Assembly (NCBI RefSeq): GCF_016907475.1 | Contig: NZ_JAFBCA010000001.1 | Span: forward strand, 2,480,001 to 2,544,000 | Length of the DNA stretch: 64,000 nt | Direction of reading: 5' to 3' | From: Nocardioides cavernae | GTDB lineage: Bacteria; Actinomycetota; Actinomycetes; Propionibacteriales; Nocardioidaceae | Part shown: one piece after another, positions 18,411 to 26,514 of the stretch | Layout: every line of letters starts with the position of its first letter | Numbering within the stretch: the stretch's first letter is position 1 | The notes under the pieces: generated by a model | The model's input: the letters and a program-made list of their open reading frames with translations, nothing else | What the model was told of the DNA's origin: nothing | Database searches by the model: none | Translations under genes and position numbers: made by a program

Positions 18411-19819
18411 GGATCCCGGTCCCCGACGAGGTGCTGCCCGCCGCCGAGCTAGGACGCGTCCACTGCGTCGGCATCGGCGGCGCGGGCATCTCCGCGATCG
18501 CCCGGATCATGGCCCAGCGCGGCCTCACGGTCACCGGCAGCGACGACCACGACACCCCTTTCCTGCCGGCGCTGCGCGAGCTCGGGGTGACCTGTCACCT
18601 CGGCTACGACGCCGCCCACCTCGGTGACGCCGACACGCTCGTCGTGACGACCGCGGCTCGCGAGGACAACCCCGAGGTCCTCGAGGCGCGACGGCGCGAC
18701 CTGCGGATCCTGCCTCGCTCCGCCGGGCTCGCGGCGGTCATGACCGGCTCCCGCGTCCTCGCCGTGGCCGGCACCCACGGGAAGACGACGACCACGGGGC
18801 TGCTCACCTCTGCGCTGCTCGCTGCGGGCGTCGATCCGTCGTACGCCGTCGGGGGCGTGCTGACCGCCACGGGGCGCAACGCCGACGCCGGCGCCGACGA
18901 CCTGTTCGTCGCGGAAGCCGACGAGAGCGACGGCGCCTTCCTGCACTACCGGCCCCACGCGGCGATCGTGACCAACGTCGAGGCCGACCACCTCGACAAC
19001 TGGGGCACGGAGGAGGCCTACCACCGGGCCTTCGAGGACTTCGCCGACACGATCGACCGCGACGGCTTCCTCGTCTGCGTCGTCGACGACCCCGGCGCCG
19101 CACGGCTCGCCGGGCTGGCACGCGATCGGGGCCTCGACGTCGTGACGGTGGGGGAGTCGGCGACGGCCGACCTGCGCATCCACGACCTCACGCTCGACGG
19201 CTCCACCTCGTCGTGCCGGGTCAGCCGCGGCGACGACGACCTCGGGGAGCTGCGCCTGCGCATCCCCGGTCGCCACTACGTCCTCGACGCGGTCGCCGCC
19301 CTCGCGACGGGATTGCGCCTCGGCCTGCCCTACGACGCGCTCGCCGTGGGCCTCGGCGGCTTCACCGGCACGGGGCGCCGGATGGAGCTGAAGGGTGAGG
19401 TCGCCGGCGTGCGCGTCTACGACTCCTATGCCCACCACCCCGTCGAGATCCGGGGCGACCTCGAGGCCGCCCGTGCGCTCGCCGGCGACGGGCGCGTCGT
19501 CGCCGCCTTCCAGCCGCACCTCGTCTCGCGCACCCGCATCTTCGGCGAGGCGATGGGCCGCGAGCTCGGCGCCGCCGACGAGGTCGTCGTGCTCGACGTC
19601 TACGTCGCCCGCGAGGACCCGGACCCCGAGGTGACGGGCCTGCTCGTCGCCGACGCCGTCCCGCTCCCGGTCCAGCACGTGACCTACGTCGACGGGCTGG
19701 GCGCCGCCGCGCAGGCGCTGGCCGAGCGCGCGCGTCCCGGTGACCTCGTCATCACGCTCGGGGCGGGCGACATCACCGGCGTCGGCCCGCGGGTGCTCGA
19801 CCTGCTCGGGGGTGACTGA
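18407..19819 (+). CDS. murC: UDP-MurNAc:L-alanine ligase MurC
   Basis: 470 residues. HCVGIGGAGISAIARIMAQRG binds the UDP part, AVAGTHGKTTTTGLL is the ATP loop, VAEADESDGAFLHYRP and VYDSYAHHPVEIRGDL are MurC signatures. It adds L-Ala, the first stem-peptide residue. It abuts ftsQ directly, with no gap between the TGA and the next GTG. Confidence 0.96.
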   Translation: MRIPVPDEVLPAAELGRVHCVGIGGAGISAIARIMAQRGLTVTGSDDHDTPFLPALRELGVTCHLGYDAAHLGDADTLVVTTAAREDNPEVLEARRRDLRILPRSAGLAAVMTGSRVLAVAGTHGKTTTTGLLTSALLAAGVDPSYAVGGVLTATGRNADAGADDLFVAEADESDGAFLHYRPHAAIVTNVEADHLDNWGTEEAYHRAFEDFADTIDRDGFLVCVVDDPGAARLAGLARDRGLDVVTVGESATADLRIHDLTLDGSTSSCRVSRGDDDLGELRLRIPGRHYVLDAVAALATGLRLGLPYDALAVGLGGFTGTGRRMELKGEVAGVRVYDSYAHHPVEIRGDLEAARALAGDGRVVAAFQPHLVSRTRIFGEAMGRELGAADEVVVLDVYVAREDPDPEVTGLLVADAVPLPVQHVTYVDGLGAAAQALAERARPGDLVITLGAGDITGVGPRVLDLLGGD

Positions 19820-20668
19820 GTGGACCGCGAGGCCCCGGAGCAGGGCGGCCGCGGGGCGGCCGGCGTCACGAGCACCAGCATCGGCCGTGACGGCGGGCAG
19901 GGCACGTCGGGCGCGGACGCCAAGCCGGCCAAGGAGGCTGCGGCGACTCGCCGCACCCGTCGCCGTTTCGCCCGCCGGCAGTGGGCGCGCCGCTGGCTGT
20001 CGCTGCGCTACGTCCTCGCGCTCCTGCTGGTCCTCGCGCTGCTGGGCACGTCGGTCTACCTCGTGTTCTTCTCCACCACCCTCCAGGTCAAGCGCGTCGA
20101 GGTGGTCGGCAACAGCCTCCTGAGCGACGCCCGCGTCCGTGAGGTGGCCGACGTGCCGGTGGGCGACCAGCTCGCCCTCGTGGACCTCGGTCGCGCGGAC
20201 GCCCGCGTCGGGTCGCTCGCCGAGGTGGCGTCCGTCGACGTCACCCGCACCTGGCCCGACGTCGTACGCATCGCGGTCGTCGAGCGCACCGCCGTGGCCG
20301 CGGTCGAGCTGGCCGGCAGGCTCCGTGGCCTCGACGCCGACGGCGTGGTGTTCCGCGACTACAAGGCCGTCCCCAAGGGGATGCCGCGCGTGCGCCCGGG
20401 CGCCAACGCCGGGACCGACGCGCTGCGCGAGGCCGCCACGGTCGTGTCGGCGCTGCCGGACGACCTGGTCACCCGCGTGGACCACGTCGAGGTCGCCACC
20501 GTCGACCAGATCACCCTCGTGATGCGTGACCAGCGCGAGGTGCTGTGGGGGAGCGCGGAGGAGTCCGAGCTCAAGGCGGAGGTGGTCGACAAGCTGCTGG
20601 CCGCCCAGCAGGCGCCGTACTACGACGTCAGCGTCCCGGGGAACCCGACCTACCGCACCACGCCCTGA
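19820..20668 (+). CDS. ftsQ: cell division protein FtsQ
   Basis: 282 residues, GTG start directly after the murC stop. A long basic cytoplasmic region (about 1-70, ending RRTRRRFARRQWARRW) precedes one membrane helix (about 72-94). Then follows a POTRA domain beginning LQVKRVEVVGNSLLSDARV and an FtsQ/DivIB beta domain. FtsQ scaffolds the divisome outside the membrane. It is the last gene before the separate ftsZ promoter. Confidence 0.93.
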   Translation: MDREAPEQGGRGAAGVTSTSIGRDGGQGTSGADAKPAKEAAATRRTRRRFARRQWARRWLSLRYVLALLLVLALLGTSVYLVFFSTTLQVKRVEVVGNSLLSDARVREVADVPVGDQLALVDLGRADARVGSLAEVASVDVTRTWPDVVRIAVVERTAVAAVELAGRLRGLDADGVVFRDYKAVPKGMPRVRPGANAGTDALREAATVVSALPDDLVTRVDHVEVATVDQITLVMRDQREVLWGSAEESELKAEVVDKLLAAQQAPYYDVSVPGNPTYRTTP

Positions 20669-20672
20669 CGTG

Positions 20673-20695
20673 GACCCCCGGGACATCTGGGGGTC
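20673..20695 (+). terminator. hairpin after ftsQ
   Basis: GACCCCC (20673-20679) pairs perfectly with GGGGGTC (20689-20695) around a 9-nt loop, starting 5 bp after the ftsQ stop. A T-tract is missing; it may terminate weakly or protect the mRNA end. Confidence 0.45.
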
Positions 20696-20701
20696 GCAAC
20701 G

Positions 20702-20740
20702 AAAGAAATTCTTTGCCGACACGCGACACGTGGGCGTGTC
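20702..20740. promoter_or_regulatory. GACAC boxes and AT-rich dyad upstream of ftsZ (WhiA-like sites)
   Basis: GACAC occurs at 20718-20722 and 20725-20729, and its complement GTGTC at 20736-20740; GACACGC/GCGTGTC (20718-20724, 20734-20740) is an inverted repeat. GACAC is the known WhiA recognition motif, and ftsZ is a WhiA target in Streptomyces. Just upstream lies AAAGAA-A-TTCTTT (20702-20714), an AT-rich palindrome that stands out in this GC-rich sequence. Binding by WhiA is inferred. Confidence 0.5.
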
Positions 20741-20789
20741 CGCCGGGGAATCGTGGCCGTCGGTGCCTAGTGTCTGGCGAAAGGCGAGG

Positions 20790-20827
20790 TTGACATAACT
20801 ATAACCCTCAGGTTCACGGTTAGGGTT
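20790..20827 (+). promoter_or_regulatory. ftsZ promoter region with AACCCT/AGGGTT inverted repeat
   Basis: TTGACA (20790-20795) is followed by ATAACTATAACCCTC. AACCCT (20803-20808) and AGGGTT (20822-20827) form an inverted repeat with 13 bp between. The exact -10 is unclear: TATAAC at 20800 is too close to TTGACA and TAGGGT at 20821 is too far. The leader to the ftsZ GTG is about 75-100 nt. Confidence 0.5.
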
Positions 20828-20904
20828 CCGTTCGGGCCGCAGAGGGTGTCGACCATCGTCCATCCCCAGACTTCACAGACCCACACAAGGAAGGCCCCGG
20901 AGCC

Positions 20905-22152
20905 GTGGCAGCAGCGCAGAACTACCTGGCGATCATCAAGGTCGTGGGCATCGGTGGTGGCGGCGTCAACGCCGTCAACCGGATGATCGAGGTCGGCCTC
21001 AAGGGCGTCGAGTTCATCGCGATCAACACCGATGCCCAGGCACTCCTCATGAGCGACGCCGACGTCAAGCTCGACATCGGCCGCGAGCTCACCCGCGGCC
21101 TCGGTGCAGGCGCGAACCCCGATGTCGGGGCCAAGGCCGCCGAGGACCACGCGGACGAGATCGAGGAGGTCATCAAGGGCGCCGACATGGTCTTCGTGAC
21201 CGCCGGCGAGGGAGGCGGCACCGGCACCGGTGGCGCGCCCGTCGTGGCCCGCATCGCCCGCTCGCTGGGCGCCCTGACCATCGGCGTGGTGACGCGACCG
21301 TTCGCCTTCGAGGGCCGCCGTCGCGCCAACTCCGCGGAGGAGGGCATCAGCCAGCTCCGCGAGGAGGTCGACACCCTCATCGTGATCCCCAACGACCGGC
21401 TGCTGTCGATCACCGACCGCAGCGTGTCGATCCTCGACGCCTTCAAGCAGGCCGACCAGGTGCTGCTCCAGGGTGTCTCGGGCATCACCGACCTGATCAC
21501 GACCCCGGGCCTGATCAACCTCGACTTCGCCGACGTGAAGTCGGTCATGGCCAACGCCGGCTCGGCCCTCATGGGCATCGGCTCGGCCCGCGGTGAGGAC
21601 CGTGCGGTCGCCGCCGCGGAGATGGCGGTCTCGAGCCCGCTGCTCGAGGCGAGCATCGAGGGCGCCCACGGCGTGCTGCTCTCGATCGCCGGTGGCTCCG
21701 ACCTCGGTCTCTTCGAGATCAACGAGGCCGCCGCGCTTGTGTCCCAGGCCGCCCACGCCGAGGCCAACATCATCTTCGGCGCGACCATCGACGACGCGCT
21801 GGGCGACGAGGTGCGCGTGACGGTGATCGCCGCCGGCTTCGACGGGGGAATGCCCAAGCGTCGCTCCGACGGCAACGTGCTTCGTCAGGGCCAGCCGGCC
21901 CAGAGCCAGGACGAGACCCGCGCCGCGGCCCAGCAGATCGCGACCAGGGCGCCTGCGCAGCAGCGCAGCGAGTCGACGTCCGACCGTCCGGCCACCACGA
22001 CGTTCGCTCCGTCGCAGCAGCCGCAGCAGTCGACCCAGGCGCCGTCCCAGCAGTCCACCCAGCAGCCCGCCCAGCAGTCGGCGCCCTCGCGGCCGGCCCG
22101 TCAGGTCCAGTTCGACGACGACGACCTGGACGTCCCCGACTTCCTGAAGTGA
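20905..22152 (+). CDS. ftsZ: cell division GTPase FtsZ
   Basis: 415 residues from GTG, with AAGGAAGG upstream. The tubulin signature [10 protein letters not shown] lies at residues 103-112, the T7-type loop at [11 protein letters not shown], and the synergy segment [14 protein letters not shown] nearby. A Gln/Ser-rich linker (about 340-395) ends in the conserved C-terminal peptide [11 protein letters not shown], which binds SepF and other partners. FtsZ forms the division ring. The gene has its own promoter region and overlaps pgeF by 4 nt (GTGA). Confidence 0.98.
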   Translation: MAAAQNYLAIIKVVGIGGGGVNAVNRMIEVGLKGVEFIAINTDAQALLMSDADVKLDIGRELTRGLGAGANPDVGAKAAEDHADEIEEVIKGADMVFVTAGEGGGTGTGGAPVVARIARSLGALTIGVVTRPFAFEGRRRANSAEEGISQLREEVDTLIVIPNDRLLSITDRSVSILDAFKQADQVLLQGVSGITDLITTPGLINLDFADVKSVMANAGSALMGIGSARGEDRAVAAAEMAVSSPLLEASIEGAHGVLLSIAGGSDLGLFEINEAAALVSQAAHAEANIIFGATIDDALGDEVRVTVIAAGFDGGMPKRRSDGNVLRQGQPAQSQDETRAAAQQIATRAPAQQRSESTSDRPATTTFAPSQQPQQSTQAPSQQSTQQPAQQSAPSRPARQVQFDDDDLDVPDFLK

Positions 22153-22919
22153 GCGTCTCTGACGCGACGGGCCTCCTGCGCCACCGCGACCGGATCGAAG
22201 GCGACCTCGTGATCGAGGTCGCCTTCACCGACGTCTCCCTGAGCCTCGGGGACGCCGCCGACGATGCGGTGCGCGCCGACGCGCTGGCGCAGGTCGCGCG
22301 GGAGACGGGGGCGGCGCCGGTGCTGATGCACCAGGTGCACGGTGCGTCCGTCGGGTCCGTCGGGTCCGTCGGGTCCGTCGGGTCCGTCGGGTCCGTCGGG
22401 TCCGTCGGGTCCGTCGGGTCCGTCGAGGACGCGGGGCGCGCGCCGACGTGCGACGCCCTCGTCGCCTCGCAGCCCGGCATCGCCCTCCTGGCCCGGGCCG
22501 CCGACTGCGTCCCCGTCCTGCTGGCCGACCCGGCCACCGGGTGGATCGCGGCCGTGCACAGCGGCCGGCCCGGGCTTGCCGGGGGAGTCGTCCCGGCAGC
22601 CGTCGCGGCAGTCCGCGAGAGGGGCGGCGACCCGACGGTCGCCTGGATCGGACCCCATGTGTGCGGTGCCTGCTACGAGGTGCCCGCCGACCTGCAGGAG
22701 CAGGTCGCGACGGTCGTCCCCGAGGCGCGCTCCACCACGTCGTGGGGCACGCCGGGGCTCGACCTGGGTGCGGGAGTCCGCGCCCAGCTCGCCGCCGCCG
22801 GCATCGACGACGTACGCACCGTCGATGCCTGCACGCGCGAGGACGCCTCCTGGCCGTCCTACCGTCGCGACGGCGATGCGGCGACCAGGTTCGCCGGCGT
22901 CATCTGGAGCCACCGATGA
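22149..22919 (+). CDS. pgeF: PgeF / YfiH-family purine nucleoside or MurNAc-peptide amidase-like protein with repeat insertion
   Basis: 256 residues, GTG start overlapping the ftsZ stop. Family motifs are [27 protein letters not shown] and [15 protein letters not shown], plus [14 protein letters not shown]. The Cu/Zn-binding His and Cys residues of the family are present (H in QVHG, C in ADC, H in AVHSG). The family (laccase-domain, YlmD) was linked to purine nucleoside phosphorolysis/deamination and to editing of peptidoglycan precursors. Its position after ftsZ is standard in actinobacteria. Unusual: directly after MHQVHG there is a run of eight Gly-Ser-Val repeats, encoded by a near-perfect 9-bp tandem repeat that replaces or extends a surface loop. 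Confidence 0.88.
   Translation: MSVSDATGLLRHRDRIEGDLVIEVAFTDVSLSLGDAADDAVRADALAQVARETGAAPVLMHQVHGASVGSVGSVGSVGSVGSVGSVGSVGSVEDAGRAPTCDALVASQPGIALLARAADCVPVLLADPATGWIAAVHSGRPGLAGGVVPAAVAAVRERGGDPTVAWIGPHVCGACYEVPADLQEQVATVVPEARSTTSWGTPGLDLGAGVRAQLAAAGIDDVRTVDACTREDASWPSYRRDGDAATRFAGVIWSHR
22347..22424 (+). repeat. 9-bp tandem repeat (TCCGTCGGG) x 8.7 inside pgeF
   Basis: Nine TCCGTC units separated by eight GGG triplets, with no mismatch, over 78 bp. The unit is a multiple of three, so copy-number change would alter loop length by Gly-Ser-Val steps without a frameshift. The identity of the units suggests recent expansion by slippage. Confidence 0.95.
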
Positions 22920-23629
22920 CCGCGCGCGCAGACGTGCTCGCCGCCAACCTCGACGTCGTACGCCGTCGCATCGCCGCGGCCTGCGCCGAGGCGGGGCGGC
23001 CCGAGGACGACGTGTCCCTCGTCGTCGTCACCAAGTTCTTTCCCGCCTCCGACGTCCGCCTGCTCGCCGACCTCGGTGTCACCGACGTGGGGGAGAACCG
23101 CCACCAGGAGGCCGAGGACAAGGCCGCCGAGTGCGCCGATCTCGGCCTGCGGTGGCACTTCATCGGCGGGCTCCAGTCCAACAAGGCCGCGGCGGTCGCG
23201 GCCTACGCCGACGTCGTCGAGTCGGTCGACCGCGCCAAGCTCGTCGCCCCGCTCTCGCGGGGCGCCCACTCCCGCGGCCACCCCAGGTCCCCGGAGGTCG
23301 ACGTCCTGCTCCAGGTCAGCCTCGATCCACCGGGGGCCGGCAACCGGTCGGGTGCGGACCCCGCCGACCTCGCCGACCTGGCGCGTCGCGTGGAGGAGGC
23401 CGGCATGCTCCGGCTGCGTGGCCTGATGGCCGTCGCGCCGCTCGGGGAGGACCCCGATGTCGCCTTCGCCCGGCTCGCGGACGTCCGCGAGTCGTTCGTC
23501 CGCGACCACCCGGAGGCCACCACGCTGTCCGCAGGGATGAGCGGCGACCTCGAGGCGGCCGTCCGGCGCGGTGCGACACACGTGCGTGTCGGCTCCGCGG
23601 TCCTCGGTGAGAGGCCCACGTTCCAGTAA
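22916..23629 (+). CDS. YggS/PLPBP-family pyridoxal phosphate homeostasis protein
   Basis: 237 residues, ATG overlapping the pgeF stop by 4 nt. VVVTKFFPASDVRLL places the PLP-binding lysine at residue 40; GENRHQEAEDK, WHFIGGLQSNKAA and LSAGMSGDLEAAVRRGATHVRVGSAVLG are family motifs. The protein binds PLP and buffers vitamin B6 and amino acid pools; it has no known catalytic activity. It precedes sepF, the usual order. Confidence 0.93.
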   Translation: MTARADVLAANLDVVRRRIAAACAEAGRPEDDVSLVVVTKFFPASDVRLLADLGVTDVGENRHQEAEDKAAECADLGLRWHFIGGLQSNKAAAVAAYADVVESVDRAKLVAPLSRGAHSRGHPRSPEVDVLLQVSLDPPGAGNRSGADPADLADLARRVEEAGMLRLRGLMAVAPLGEDPDVAFARLADVRESFVRDHPEATTLSAGMSGDLEAAVRRGATHVRVGSAVLGERPTFQ

Positions 23630-23690
23630 TGTCCAGAACAGTCAACAGGTACCCGGTCCCGGGTGCCAGGTCTAGCGGAGGAACAGTCTC

Positions 23691-24176
23691 ATGAGCGGCG
23701 CGATGCGCAAGATCGGCGAGTACCTCGGCCTGCTCGAGGACACCGGCCACTACGACGACTACGACGGCGACGCCGAGACCTCGACCCAGGAGGCTGTCGA
23801 GCAGCGTCCGGTCCAGCGTGAGCGTCGCCCTGCCCCTGTGTCCGACCTTGCCGAGCGCCGTCGTCCGGCCTCGGTCCAGACGGGAGTCGTGGCTGAGTTG
23901 AGCCGCATCACCACCCTGCACCCCCGCAACTACAACGAGGCGCGACTCGTCGGTGAGAACTACCGCGACGGCACGCCCGTGATCATGAACCTCAGCGAGA
24001 TGGACGACAACGACGCCAAGCGTCTGGTCGACTTCGCCGCCGGCCTGATCTTCGCCACCCGGGGCTCCATCGAGCGGGTGACCAACAAGGTCTTCCTGCT
24101 CTCCCCGCCCAACGTGGCGATCTCGGCCGAGGACAAGGAGCGGATGGCCGAGGACGGGTTCTTCAACCAGAGCTGA
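23691..24176 (+). CDS. sepF: cell division protein SepF
   Basis: 161 residues from ATG with a GGAGGA ribosome binding site. The N-terminus [16 protein letters not shown] is the amphipathic membrane-binding helix; an acidic and variable linker (about 20-65) leads to the SepF core with [22 protein letters not shown] and [23 protein letters not shown]. SepF anchors FtsZ to the membrane and is essential in actinobacteria, which lack FtsA. In the 61-bp gap before it, 23648-23667 can form a hairpin (GGTACCCG with CGGGTGCC). Confidence 0.95.
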   Translation: MSGAMRKIGEYLGLLEDTGHYDDYDGDAETSTQEAVEQRPVQRERRPAPVSDLAERRRPASVQTGVVAELSRITTLHPRNYNEARLVGENYRDGTPVIMNLSEMDDNDAKRLVDFAAGLIFATRGSIERVTNKVFLLSPPNVAISAEDKERMAEDGFFNQS

Positions 24177-24178
24177 CC

Positions 24179-24184
24179 CATAAT
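24179..24184 (+). promoter_or_regulatory. -10 element CATAAT, leaderless start of the yggT gene
   Basis: CATAAT is followed by 6 nt and the GTG at 24191, with no Shine-Dalgarno. It differs from TATAAT at one base. Confidence 0.5.
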
Positions 24185-24190
24185 CGTCTC

Positions 24191-24484
24191 GTGCAAGCCT
24201 TCGGTCAGGTCCTCTACGTCATCCTGCTGCTCTTCATCGCGCTGCTGTGGGTGCGTTTCGTCGTCGACTGGGTCCAGGTGTTCGCGCGCCGCTGGGAGCC
24301 CAGAGGTCCGCTGCTCGTCGCCCTGGAGGGCGTCTACTCCGCCACCGACCCGCCGATCGTGGCGCTGCGTCGCGTCGTGCCGCCGCTGCGGATCGGGCAG
24401 GTCGCCCTCGACCTGAGCTTCCTGTTGGTGATGGTGGGAGCATGGCTGCTGCTCAACGTGGTCGCCACCATCTTCGGCCTCTAG
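24191..24484 (+). CDS. YggT-family membrane protein
   Basis: 97 residues, GTG start. Two membrane helices at about residues 4-26 and 73-95 flank a cytoplasmic part with VRFVVDWVQVF and YSATDPPIVALRRVVPPLRIG, which is the YggT pattern (DPIxxPxRRxxPP). The family lies beside sepF in actinobacteria and firmicutes and is thought to help in division or osmotic adaptation. The function is not established. Confidence 0.88.
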   Translation: MQAFGQVLYVILLLFIALLWVRFVVDWVQVFARRWEPRGPLLVALEGVYSATDPPIVALRRVVPPLRIGQVALDLSFLLVMVGAWLLLNVVATIFGL

Positions 24485-24530
24485 AACCATCCGTCACACG
24501 GGTCACTGTGCCCGGTGGCATCCCGGGCGC

Positions 24531-24536
24531 TATTGT
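24531..24536 (+). promoter_or_regulatory. -10 element TATTGT before divIVA
   Basis: TATTGT lies 54 bp upstream of the divIVA ATG. A leader of about 45 nt with a GGTGAGG ribosome binding site would follow. No clear -35 was seen. Confidence 0.4.
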
Positions 24537-24589
24537 CTCCTGACAGCAGAGCCACCGTGATATTCGATCGTGAAAGTTTGGGTGAGGTC

Positions 24590-25348
24590 ATGCCGCTGAC
24601 GCCTGAGGACGTGAGCAACAAGCGCTTTACGCCTGTCCGCCTCCGTGAGGGCTACGACATGGGCGAGGTGGACCAGTTCCTCGACGAGGTCGAGGCCGAG
24701 CTCGCCCGGCTCACCAAGGAGAACGAGGACCTGCGGGCCAAGCTGTCGGCCGCGCAGTCGGGTGGTGCGTCGACGTCCGCCCCCGCGCCTGCGTCGTTCG
24801 CCCCCGCCGCTCCTGAGCCGGAGCCCGAGCCCGAGCCGGAGCCGGAGCCCCAGCGGGCCGCGCCGGCCCCCGTCGCCGCCGCGCCGATGGAGACGATCCG
24901 CGTCGCGACCGTGCCGGAGGCGTCCAACGCCGCCGCCCGTCTCCTCGAGATCGCGACGCGCAACGCCGACGAGCTCGTCGAGGACGCCAAGAACGAGGCC
25001 GACCGCATCGTCGGTGCCGCCCGCACCAAGGCCGAGCGGGTCGAGTCCGAGTCCAAGACCAAGGCCGACCGCATGGAGGCCGACGCCCGCCAGCGTTCGC
25101 AGATGCTCGACTCCGAGACCGCCGAGCGCCGCCAGCAGATGTTCGGCGACCTGGAGAAGGAGCGCGACAAGCTCAACAGCGACGTCGAGACCCTCCGCCA
25201 GTTCGAGCGCGAGTACCGCTCCCGCCTGAAGACCTACTTCACGCAGCAGCTGGAGTCCCTCGCCAGCGGCAGCGAGACGCAGGCTCCCGTCGACAGCGGC
25301 AACGCGCCGAAGCGCCTTCGCTCGGTGCTGGGTGACGACGAGAACTGA
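24590..25348 (+). CDS. wag31: polar growth protein DivIVA / Wag31
   Basis: 252 residues from the ATG at 24590; an open frame extends upstream but MPLTPEDVSNKRFTPVRLREGYDMGEVDQFLDEV-type N-termini define DivIVA. The first ~60 residues form the membrane-curvature-sensing domain and first coiled coil. A Pro/Glu-rich linker (about 65-90, with alternating Glu-Pro) separates it from a long second coiled coil (about 105-225). In actinobacteria this protein sits at the cell poles and directs wall growth. It ends at a strong terminator and closes the dcw region. Confidence 0.95.
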   Translation: MPLTPEDVSNKRFTPVRLREGYDMGEVDQFLDEVEAELARLTKENEDLRAKLSAAQSGGASTSAPAPASFAPAAPEPEPEPEPEPEPQRAAPAPVAAAPMETIRVATVPEASNAAARLLEIATRNADELVEDAKNEADRIVGAARTKAERVESESKTKADRMEADARQRSQMLDSETAERRQQMFGDLEKERDKLNSDVETLRQFEREYRSRLKTYFTQQLESLASGSETQAPVDSGNAPKRLRSVLGDDEN

Positions 25349-25369
25349 TCACCCTGCTCCACGCGTGAC

Positions 25370-25401
25370 GAGAACGACCGCCCCTCGGGGTGGTCGTTCT
25401 C
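25370..25401 (+). terminator. strong intrinsic terminator of the dcw cluster
   Basis: GAGAACGACCGCCC (25370 onward) pairs with GGGTGGTCGTTCTC (to 25401) with one G-T pair and a very short loop, followed by GCATTTC. It lies 21 bp after the divIVA stop. Confidence 0.85.
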
Positions 25402-25443
25402 GCATTTCGGCGAGCCGAGGTTGGTTCGTCAGGGTGCAGCGGC

Positions 25444-25449
25444 TAGCCT
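25444..25449 (+). promoter_or_regulatory. -10 element TAGCCT of the DksA-like gene
   Basis: TAGCCT lies 54 bp before the ATG at 25504, in the gap after the dcw terminator. Confidence 0.4.
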
Positions 25450-25503
25450 CCCTGCCACCGTGTGGTTCCCGCCACACCTGACGGATGCTGGAGGCCCTCG
25501 GAG

Positions 25504-26514
25504 ATGGCTGGCACCACGCGCAAGTCCTTGGCCGGCACCGCGGCCGCCGCTGCCAAGCGGGTGATCGGTCGCACGCGTGCCGCAGACGGGGCCACGGCCA
25601 CGAAGGCGACGGCGAAGAAGAGCGCAGCAGCGCCGGGCACGGCGAAGAAGAGCACGGCCAAGAAGGCCGCGACGAAGACGGCTGCCACGGCGACGCCCGC
25701 CAAGAAGGCGCCCGCCAAGAAGGCGCCTGCGAAGAAGGCGCCTGCGAAGAAGGCGCCCACGAAGAAGGCGCCCGCTGCGAAGGCAGCTCCCGCGAAGAAG
25801 GCGCCTGCCAACAAGGCGCCTGCGAAGAAGGCACCCGTCAAGAAGACGACGCCCGCGGCGACTCCGGCGAAGAAGGCCGCGGCCACGAAGGCCGCGGCGA
25901 AGAAGGCTCCGGCCCCCAAGGTCGCGGCGAAGAAGGCCCCGGCCAGCAAGACCGCGACGAAGAAGGCCCCGGCCACCAAGGCCGCCGCGAAGAAGGCCCC
26001 GGCCACCAAGTCTGCATCGACCACCTCGACCCCCACGAAGAAGGCTGCACCAGTGACGAAGGCCGCTCCGACGCCTGCCAAGAAGGCCGCGCCGGCGAAG
26101 AAGGTACGCAAGGCCACCCCCGCCACCCTCGTGGTGCTCGACGGCGAGGACCCGTGGACCAGGAGCGAGCTCAACGAGGTCGTGAAGGAGCTCAAGGAGC
26201 ACCGCGACCGACTCGCCGCCATCGTGGGTGAGTCCGAGCAGGAGCTGGCGGGCCTCATGCGCGACGCCGGCGACGGCGCCGGTCACGACCAGGCCGACGT
26301 CGGCGCGACCAGCTTCGAGCGCGACCACGAGCTGACCGTCCTGGCGCGCGAGCGGGAGACCCTGGCGCAGATCGAGCGCGCCCTGGCCCACATCGAGGAC
26401 GGCTCCTACGGCGTCTGCGACTCCTGCGGCAACCCCGTGGGCAAGAATCGGTTGATGGCGGTGCCGCATGCCACACTGTGCATGTCATGCAAGCAGCGCG
26501 AGGAGCGTCGCTGA
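25504..26514 (+). CDS. TraR/DksA C4 zinc-finger protein with histone-H1-like Lys/Ala/Pro tail
   Basis: 336 residues from the ATG at 25504. Residues 1 to about 205 are low-complexity and very basic, built from AKKAP, AAKKAPA and similar units, like histone H1 or mycobacterial HupB tails. The C-terminal ~125 residues form the DksA/TraR fold: a coiled-coil with WTRSELNEVVKELKEHRDRL, then a zinc finger with Cys305, Cys308, Cys326 and Cys329 (CDSCGNPVGKNRL...LCMSC). DksA proteins enter the RNA polymerase secondary channel; the tail should bind DNA or RNA nonspecifically. So the protein could couple nucleoid binding to polymerase control. Its C-terminus overlaps the upstream part of the lspA frame. 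Confidence 0.85.
   Translation: MAGTTRKSLAGTAAAAAKRVIGRTRAADGATATKATAKKSAAAPGTAKKSTAKKAATKTAATATPAKKAPAKKAPAKKAPAKKAPTKKAPAAKAAPAKKAPANKAPAKKAPVKKTTPAATPAKKAAATKAAAKKAPAPKVAAKKAPASKTATKKAPATKAAAKKAPATKSASTTSTPTKKAAPVTKAAPTPAKKAAPAKKVRKATPATLVVLDGEDPWTRSELNEVVKELKEHRDRLAAIVGESEQELAGLMRDAGDGAGHDQADVGATSFERDHELTVLARERETLAQIERALAHIEDGSYGVCDSCGNPVGKNRLMAVPHATLCMSCKQREERR
25702..25839 (+). repeat. 15-bp repeats encoding AKKAP units
   Basis: Five tandem 15-bp units of the type AAGAAGGCGCCTGCG run from 25702 to 25776; three more follow at 25795-25839 after an 18-bp degenerate unit. Further diverged copies continue to about 26000. They encode the basic tail in frame. Confidence 0.85.

Noticed and set aside
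22347..22424. CRISPR or antisense DPT-repeat protein at the 9-bp array
   Set aside because: The unit is 9 bp with no spacers, and the plus-strand pgeF frame is conserved on both sides.
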